The notes below the pieces were generated by a model. The model had not been told where the DNA came from. It did not search any database and saw only the letters and a list, made by a program, of their open reading frames with translations. Of a stretch of 35,955 nt of DNA, positions 32,508 to 35,955 are shown in pieces. Position numbers and translations under genes: made by a program. This stretch comes from an uncultured Lachnospiraceae bacterium. GTDB lineage: Bacteria; Bacillota; Clostridia; Lachnospirales; Lachnospiraceae. Location: contig CADBZI010000016.1 of NCBI GenBank assembly GCA_902799015.1, positions 1 through 35,955 on the forward strand, read 5' to 3'. Position 1 is the first letter of the stretch, and every line of letters starts with the position of its first letter.

Positions 32508-33329
32508 TCAGGAGTCCGCGCGCAGCTGCCAGAACGCCACGGCGCTCGCTGCGGCGACATTGAGGGAATCGACGTCCTTGTTCATGGGGATGCGCACAAC
32601 ATAGTCACAGGCACGAATGGTCTCTTCCGGGAGACCATTTCCTTCGTTCCCGAGGAAAATTGCAAGCCGCGGCGCTTTCGGAAGGATGGGATCGGTGATG
32701 CTGACAGAATCATCAGAGAGCGCCATAGCCGCGCTGAGAACTTTCTGCTGCTTCAGCATGATCGCAATTTCCGCACCGGTCATGCCCGTCATAATCCAGG
32801 GGACTTGAAAAACACAGCCCATACTGACACGCAGACATCTGCGGGACAGCGGATCGCAGCATCCCTTTGACAGAAGTACCTGATCAATTCCCAGAGCCGC
32901 CGCGTTGCGGAAGATCGAGCCGATGTTTGCGGGATTGCCCACTTCAACCAGAACGGCGATTCTTTTTCCCTGCACAGTCAGCCGTACGGGATCCGGCCGG
33001 GAATTCTCCTTCCTTCTGAACAGCGCCAGAACACCGCGTGTCATAGGGTATCCGGAGATCCGGCGAAATTCTGCAGACGGCGCGTGATAAGCCGCAAGAT
33101 CAGGGAACCTGGAGAGCAGTTCCCTCGCCTCCTGGTTGAGCTGTGCATCCTCGATCAGCATCGAGCGGATCTCATAACCCGCCTGCGCGGCACGCTGCGC
33201 AACCTTTGCGCTTTCCGCGATGAATAAACCGGGCTCAGGCTCATAATAGCGCGCGAGAACCGATTCTTTTTCGGAATGAAAGAGGGTAAGAAGCTCGTCG
33301 GGAGCATCGGTATAGGGCAGAAGCGGCAT
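32508..33329 (-). CDS. TrmH/RlmB-family RNA 2'-O-methyltransferase
   Basis: 273 residues: N-terminal RNA-substrate-binding domain (about 20-105) and a SPOUT domain (about 120-270) with the three motifs: NPANIGSIFRNAAALG (Asn132, Arg141), FLGNEGNGLPEE (227-236) and IPMNKDVDSLNVAAASAVAFW (247-267). It methylates a ribose in rRNA or tRNA. It is the third SPOUT methyltransferase in the window and the only one with a substrate-binding domain. Its 3' end stops four bases from the convergent aldo/keto reductase. It has a near-consensus promoter at 33389-33417. Confidence 0.93.
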   Translation of the reverse strand: MPLLPYTDAPDELLTLFHSEKESVLARYYEPEPGLFIAESAKVAQRAAQAGYEIRSMLIEDAQLNQEARELLSRFPDLAAYHAPSAEFRRISGYPMTRGVLALFRRKENSRPDPVRLTVQGKRIAVLVEVGNPANIGSIFRNAAALGIDQVLLSKGCCDPLSRRCLRVSMGCVFQVPWIMTGMTGAEIAIMLKQQKVLSAAMALSDDSVSITDPILPKAPRLAIFLGNEGNGLPEETIRACDYVVRIPMNKDVDSLNVAAASAVAFWQLRADS

Positions 33330-33388
33330 GACAGTTTCCTCCGGTAACGGACAACACTCTGACAGCGGTTCATGGTTTCGATCAGCTT

Positions 33389-33417
33389 ATTATAATTGCA
33401 GATGGGTTTCCGTGCAA
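33389..33417 (-). promoter_or_regulatory. Promoter of the TrmH-family gene
   Basis: Minus-strand TTGCAC (33412-33417), 17-base spacer, consensus TATAAT (33389-33394). Confidence 0.78.
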
Positions 33418-33421
33418 AGTG

Positions 33422-33430
33422 TGTTATGAT
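33422..33430 (+). promoter_or_regulatory. Candidate extended -10 promoter of the PAP2 gene
   Basis: TGTTATGAT provides an extended -10 (TATGAT at 33425-33430) about 50 bases before the PAP2 start; no good -35. It overlaps the region of the divergent TrmH promoter by only a few bases. Confidence 0.5.
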
Positions 33431-33480
33431 GTGACTTGTAACCGTCGATGGCCAAAAAAATGTAAGGAACGATAACTGCC

Positions 33481-34419
33481 ATGAACATGACCATTTTGTA
33501 TACATTGGAAAAGCTGAGAACCCCCTTTCTGAACTACCTGCTTCTGGGTATCACCCATGCGGGGTCAGAGGCCGCGGCGGCTCTCATCGTCTTTGTTCTC
33601 TATTGGTGCGTCAGCAAGAAGGCGGGATTGTTTGTGCTGGCAAACTGCCTGATCGGGTCCGGCTGCAACCAGATTGTAAAGCTGCTTTGCCATGTGCCCA
33701 GACCGTTCGTGAAGTATGGGGACTTTTCTCTTGTGGAACAGGCCAGAAGCACGACCGGAGGGTTTAGCTTTCCGAGCGGACATACGCAGAACGTGACTTC
33801 TCTGTACGGCTCGATCGCAGTCAGCTTCCGGAAAAAATGGGTGAGGATCTGCTGCGCTGTCATGATTGCGCTGGTTGCATTTTCCCGCCTGTATCTCGGC
33901 GCGCACTATCCCACGGATGTGCTCGGCGGCTTTGGGGTCGGTCTGGTGATCCTGCTTGTGCTGACGCCGGTGTATCAAAAGGCAGAGGAGCATCCATCCC
34001 TGTTCAGCGTTCTGCTGGGCACTGCCGGGGCTCTCATGATCGCTGCGCTTTTGATGTTTGAATACGGCCCGTGGAAGGCGATTCTGGAAGGCCAGGCGGA
34101 ACCGGAGGTCCTTGCGGATATGCTCAAGGGCATCGGAATCTGTGCCGGATGCGCACTGGCAGCTGCTGTAAGTGAGCCGATTGAACGGACCTACGTCAGA
34201 TTTGATACGCATGCGGTCTGGTGGGCGCAGATCCTGAAGACGGCACTGGGAATGGCATTGATCGCGGCACTGGCGCTGGTCTTGAAATATCCCGCCGAGG
34301 CAATCCTCGGAAAGAACAGTCTCGCCTATGTGCCGAGATTCTTCGTGCCGGTTGTATTCGGGATGTGTGTGTGGCCGATGACCTTCCGCTGGTTTGCGGG
34401 AATTCAAAGTGGAAAATGA
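33481..34419 (+). CDS. PAP2 superfamily phosphatase (membrane)
   Basis: 312 residues with several membrane helices and the PAP2 acid phosphatase motifs: Lys67 and Arg-Pro 74-75 (KLLCHVPRP), PSGH at 98-101, and SRLYLGAHYPTD with Arg136, His142 and Asp146. It dephosphorylates lipid substrates such as undecaprenyl diphosphate or phosphatidate. It has eight or nine membrane segments, and the C-terminal part beyond residue 165 adds extra helices. AAGGAA lies upstream; ATG at 33487 is an alternative start. Confidence 0.93.
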   Translation: MNMTILYTLEKLRTPFLNYLLLGITHAGSEAAAALIVFVLYWCVSKKAGLFVLANCLIGSGCNQIVKLLCHVPRPFVKYGDFSLVEQARSTTGGFSFPSGHTQNVTSLYGSIAVSFRKKWVRICCAVMIALVAFSRLYLGAHYPTDVLGGFGVGLVILLVLTPVYQKAEEHPSLFSVLLGTAGALMIAALLMFEYGPWKAILEGQAEPEVLADMLKGIGICAGCALAAAVSEPIERTYVRFDTHAVWWAQILKTALGMALIAALALVLKYPAEAILGKNSLAYVPRFFVPVVFGMCVWPMTFRWFAGIQSGK

Positions 34420-34438
34420 TCCGGAATCGTGATATAGT
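34410..34438 (+). promoter_or_regulatory. Candidate promoter of the DUF4190-like gene
   Basis: TGGAAA (34410-34415), 17 bases, then TGATATAGT with TATAGT at 34433-34438. Confidence 0.5.
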
Positions 34439-34453
34439 TCAGGAATATCATAG

Positions 34454-34478
34454 ACGGGAGTAAAAAAATTTACCCCGG
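34454..34478 (+). other. A/T-looped hairpin between PAP2 and DUF4190-like genes
   Basis: CGGG-A-GTAAA pairs with TTTAC-C-CCG around an A-rich loop. It could be the end of the PAP2 transcript or part of the next leader. No T-run follows. Confidence 0.4.
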
Positions 34479-34509
34479 TATCATATTTGCAAGGAAGAGG
34501 GAGAATAAA

Positions 34510-34980
34510 ATGGAATACGAATATAATGAGCCTGTCAGGAAGGGCCATGGCGGCCTTGCGCTGGTGTTTGGAATCCTGTCGATTGTCATCACGATTGCAG
34601 CCGGATTCCTGTTTGGAATGTTTGGGCTTGTGCCGGCGTTCATTCTGGCGGTGCTTGCGATTGTGCTTGGCATCTCTTCGATCAGAGCGACACACCGTTC
34701 CGGAAAAGGCGGAGTGATTACCGGTATCATCGGCATTCTGCTTGCCGCTATGACCAGTGGACTGGTTCTGTCGATCGGATCCTTCCTGAAGACAGAGGAG
34801 ATCCGGGAAAAGGTTCCGCTTCTCGCGGATTATGCGGATGAAAGCTGGAGAGGAGCCATCGGCATCCTGTTAAAGATGAATGCGGACCATGTTGACTTTG
34901 ACGAAGTGACGAAGCAGCTCAACGATTATACAAACGGGGCCGCCGGGCAGGACGTTGTCAGTACGGAAGCGGCGAACTGA
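34510..34980 (+). CDS. DUF4190-like small membrane protein
   Basis: 156 residues; a strong GGAAGAGGGAG site precedes the ATG. Two membrane segments (about 17-38, 44-60) with GGLALVFGILSIVITI and FILAVLAIVLGISSIR, then GKGGVITGIIGILLAAMTSGLVLSI, the layout of DUF4190 proteins; a soluble tail follows (about 90-156). Function unknown. The last 40 bases, including the stop codon at 34978-34980, lie in the first unit of a 43-bp tandem repeat. Confidence 0.85.
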   Translation: MEYEYNEPVRKGHGGLALVFGILSIVITIAAGFLFGMFGLVPAFILAVLAIVLGISSIRATHRSGKGGVITGIIGILLAAMTSGLVLSIGSFLKTEEIREKVPLLADYADESWRGAIGILLKMNADHVDFDEVTKQLNDYTNGAAGQDVVSTEAAN

Positions 34981-35036
34981 ATCTGCCGGGCAGGCTGATG
35001 CCGGTACAAAAGCGGCGAACGGAATCTGCCGGGCAG
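34942..35036 (+). repeat. 43-bp tandem repeat spanning the gene end
   Basis: GCCGGGCAG occurs at 34942, 34985 and 35028, exactly 43 bases apart; the intervening sequences match closely (GCGGCGAAC-GAATCT in units 1 and 2). Unit 1 has the TGA of the DUF4190-like gene; the matching place in unit 2 reads CGG. The third unit is only the first nine bases. Confidence 0.9.
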
Positions 35037-35094
35037 CAGAGAATTGCGCTGAACCGATGGTGTTTGCGCCCGGAAGAGAAGAAAGAAAAAGAGA

Positions 35095-35125
35095 CAGAAT
35101 GCCGGGCACATTGCCCGGCATTCTG
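35095..35125 (+). terminator. 14-bp perfect hairpin
   Basis: CAGAATGCCGGGCA (35095-35108) pairs perfectly with TGCCCGGCATTCTG (35112-35125) with a three-base loop. No T-run follows, so it may be a transcript-end or RNA-stability element. Confidence 0.65.
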
Positions 35126-35135
35126 CGGCCGGGAG

Positions 35136-35190
35136 CAGACTCCGGCAGGATGCCGTGCTCGTTTGGGCACAAGTCTGCCGGAGACAGACT
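35136..35190 (+). other. Long imperfect hairpin before the hydrolase
   Basis: CTCCGGCAG (35140-35148) pairs with CTGCCGGAG (35175-35183), and within it GTGC (35155-35158) pairs with GCAC (35167-35170). The outer arms GCAGA and CAGACTG can extend it. It ends about 40 bases before the hydrolase start codon. Confidence 0.65.
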
Positions 35191-35227
35191 GAAACTCAGG
35201 AAGAAAGAAAAGGGGAAGGAGCGACCT

Positions 35228-35955
35228 ATGCGTTTTGAAGATATTACGGTCATGGCGAAGGACCAATACCATCTGAGTACACGGCTCTTCGACTGCCCGA
35301 ATCCGAAGGCGGTAATCAAGTTCATACACGGGATGGAGGAGCATAAGGAACGGTATGACGACTTTGCGTCATTTCTTCAGAAGAATGGATATGTGGTGCT
35401 TACCAGTGATCTGCGCGGTCATGGGAAGGATGCGCCCCTTCTGAGCCATATCGCGGATCAGGACGGCGATCTTTTGCTTCTGGAGGATGAGAAGACGCTA
35501 TCTGCGTGGCTGAGAGAGCGCTATCCGAATGTCCCTCACCTTCTGTTCGCGCATTCCATGGGAACGATCATAGCGAGGAGACTGCTCCAGGAGAATGGGA
35601 GCCTGTACGATAAGATCGCTCTGTCGGGCTATCCGGTGCCGCAGAAGGCAGCATCCATGGGCATCCTTCTTTGCAACCTCATTGCGCCGTTTAAGGGTGG
35701 TAAGAAGGGACATTCCGCGGTGGTCACCAATCTGGCGATGGGCGGATTCTCAAAGGCCGTCAAAGATGCGAAGACGCCCCTCGACTGGCTGTCCTACAAT
35801 GAAGAAAATGTCCGAAACTATCAGAAAAGTCCTCTGTGCGGCAAGGAGTTCACCCTGGGCAGCTATGAAACTCTGTTTCAGCTGGTCCGGGACATCGCGG
35901 ATCCCGGCCGTTATGTACAGGTCCGCGCTGATCTGCCGATCCTGCTGATCTCGGG
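35228..35955 (+). CDS. Alpha/beta hydrolase (S33/lysophospholipase-like), cut by window end
   Basis: The frame opens at ATG 35228 after AAGGAG and stays open to the last base (about 242 residues seen). KFIHGMEEHKERYDDFASFLQKNGYVVLTSDLRGHGKD is the start of a serine aminopeptidase S33/monoacylglycerol-lipase-like fold, and LLFAHSMGTIIARRLL contains the nucleophile Ser in HSMG. No signal peptide. The acid and base residues would lie beyond the window. Typical total length would be about 300 residues. Confidence 0.9.
   Translation, partial: MRFEDITVMAKDQYHLSTRLFDCPNPKAVIKFIHGMEEHKERYDDFASFLQKNGYVVLTSDLRGHGKDAPLLSHIADQDGDLLLLEDEKTLSAWLRERYPNVPHLLFAHSMGTIIARRLLQENGSLYDKIALSGYPVPQKAASMGILLCNLIAPFKGGKKGHSAVVTNLAMGGFSKAVKDAKTPLDWLSYNEENVRNYQKSPLCGKEFTLGSYETLFQLVRDIADPGRYVQVRADLPILLIS

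Noticed and set aside
1..35955. CRISPR array, transposase, prophage or toxin-antitoxin genes
   Set aside because: No regularly spaced direct repeats with spacers, no DDE or IS-type frame and no integrase was seen; the only mobile element is the intron end at 1-97.

Overview
The window reads as a chromosomal segment of an anaerobic, GC-balanced gut Firmicute, most likely Lachnospiraceae. The reasons are a PucR/CdaR-type regulator directly upstream of ftsEX, several Fe-S redox proteins (EFR1-type flavodoxin/ferredoxin, PreA, ferredoxin-tailed aldo/keto reductase), strong AGGAGG ribosome binding sites, LplB/LplC-type sugar ABC permeases, and GGDEF and hybrid-kinase proteins typical of that family. 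This placement is inferred from gene content, not from a marker gene.

Layout. 1-97: 3' end (domains V and VI) of a group II intron. 171-905: an SDR oxidoreductase on the minus strand. 1273-4002: regulator, ftsE and a chimeric ftsX whose C-terminal half is replaced by repeats and a Cys/His knuckle, closed by an 18-bp terminator. 4097-5880: an EFR1 protein on the minus strand, then a patch of rearranged fragments (a TrmL-type methyltransferase fused to the first codons of a signalling protein, and a YczE-like membrane protein remnant). 5956-7335: an AraC regulator diverging from a small unknown protein.

7546-13111 is a signalling cassette: a hybrid histidine kinase, a periplasmic sugar-binding protein and a diguanylate cyclase. 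The kinase and cyclase carry homologous extracytoplasmic sensor domains, so one ligand or binding protein may drive both phosphorelay and c-di-GMP output. A broken solute-binding gene overlaps the end of the cyclase. 13164-16633 follows with a carbohydrate ABC importer (permease, binding lipoprotein, permease) lacking its own ATPase. A minus-strand esterase is convergent with it.

17804-24993: a PheC-like secreted protein behind a structured leader, an intact TrmL, then two large secreted proteases (S8 subtilase with a very large insertion, and an S41 family member). 25137-28277: a Gly/Ala-rich small protein, an EamA transporter, an MgtC/SapB protein and a membrane protein with a C-terminal beta-rich domain. 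28412-28708 encodes a small protein with a canonical double-glycine leader followed by an SH3b-like domain, a strong candidate for an unusual secreted peptide.

28907-32504: PreA with an added N-terminal Fe-S domain, SurE, and a ferredoxin-tailed aldo/keto reductase. 32508-33329 is a TrmH-family methyltransferase on the minus strand, diverging from a PAP2 phosphatase; then a DUF4190-like membrane protein, a 43-bp tandem repeat, two strong hairpins, and an alpha/beta hydrolase cut by the window end. No tRNA, rRNA, CRISPR array or transposase was seen.
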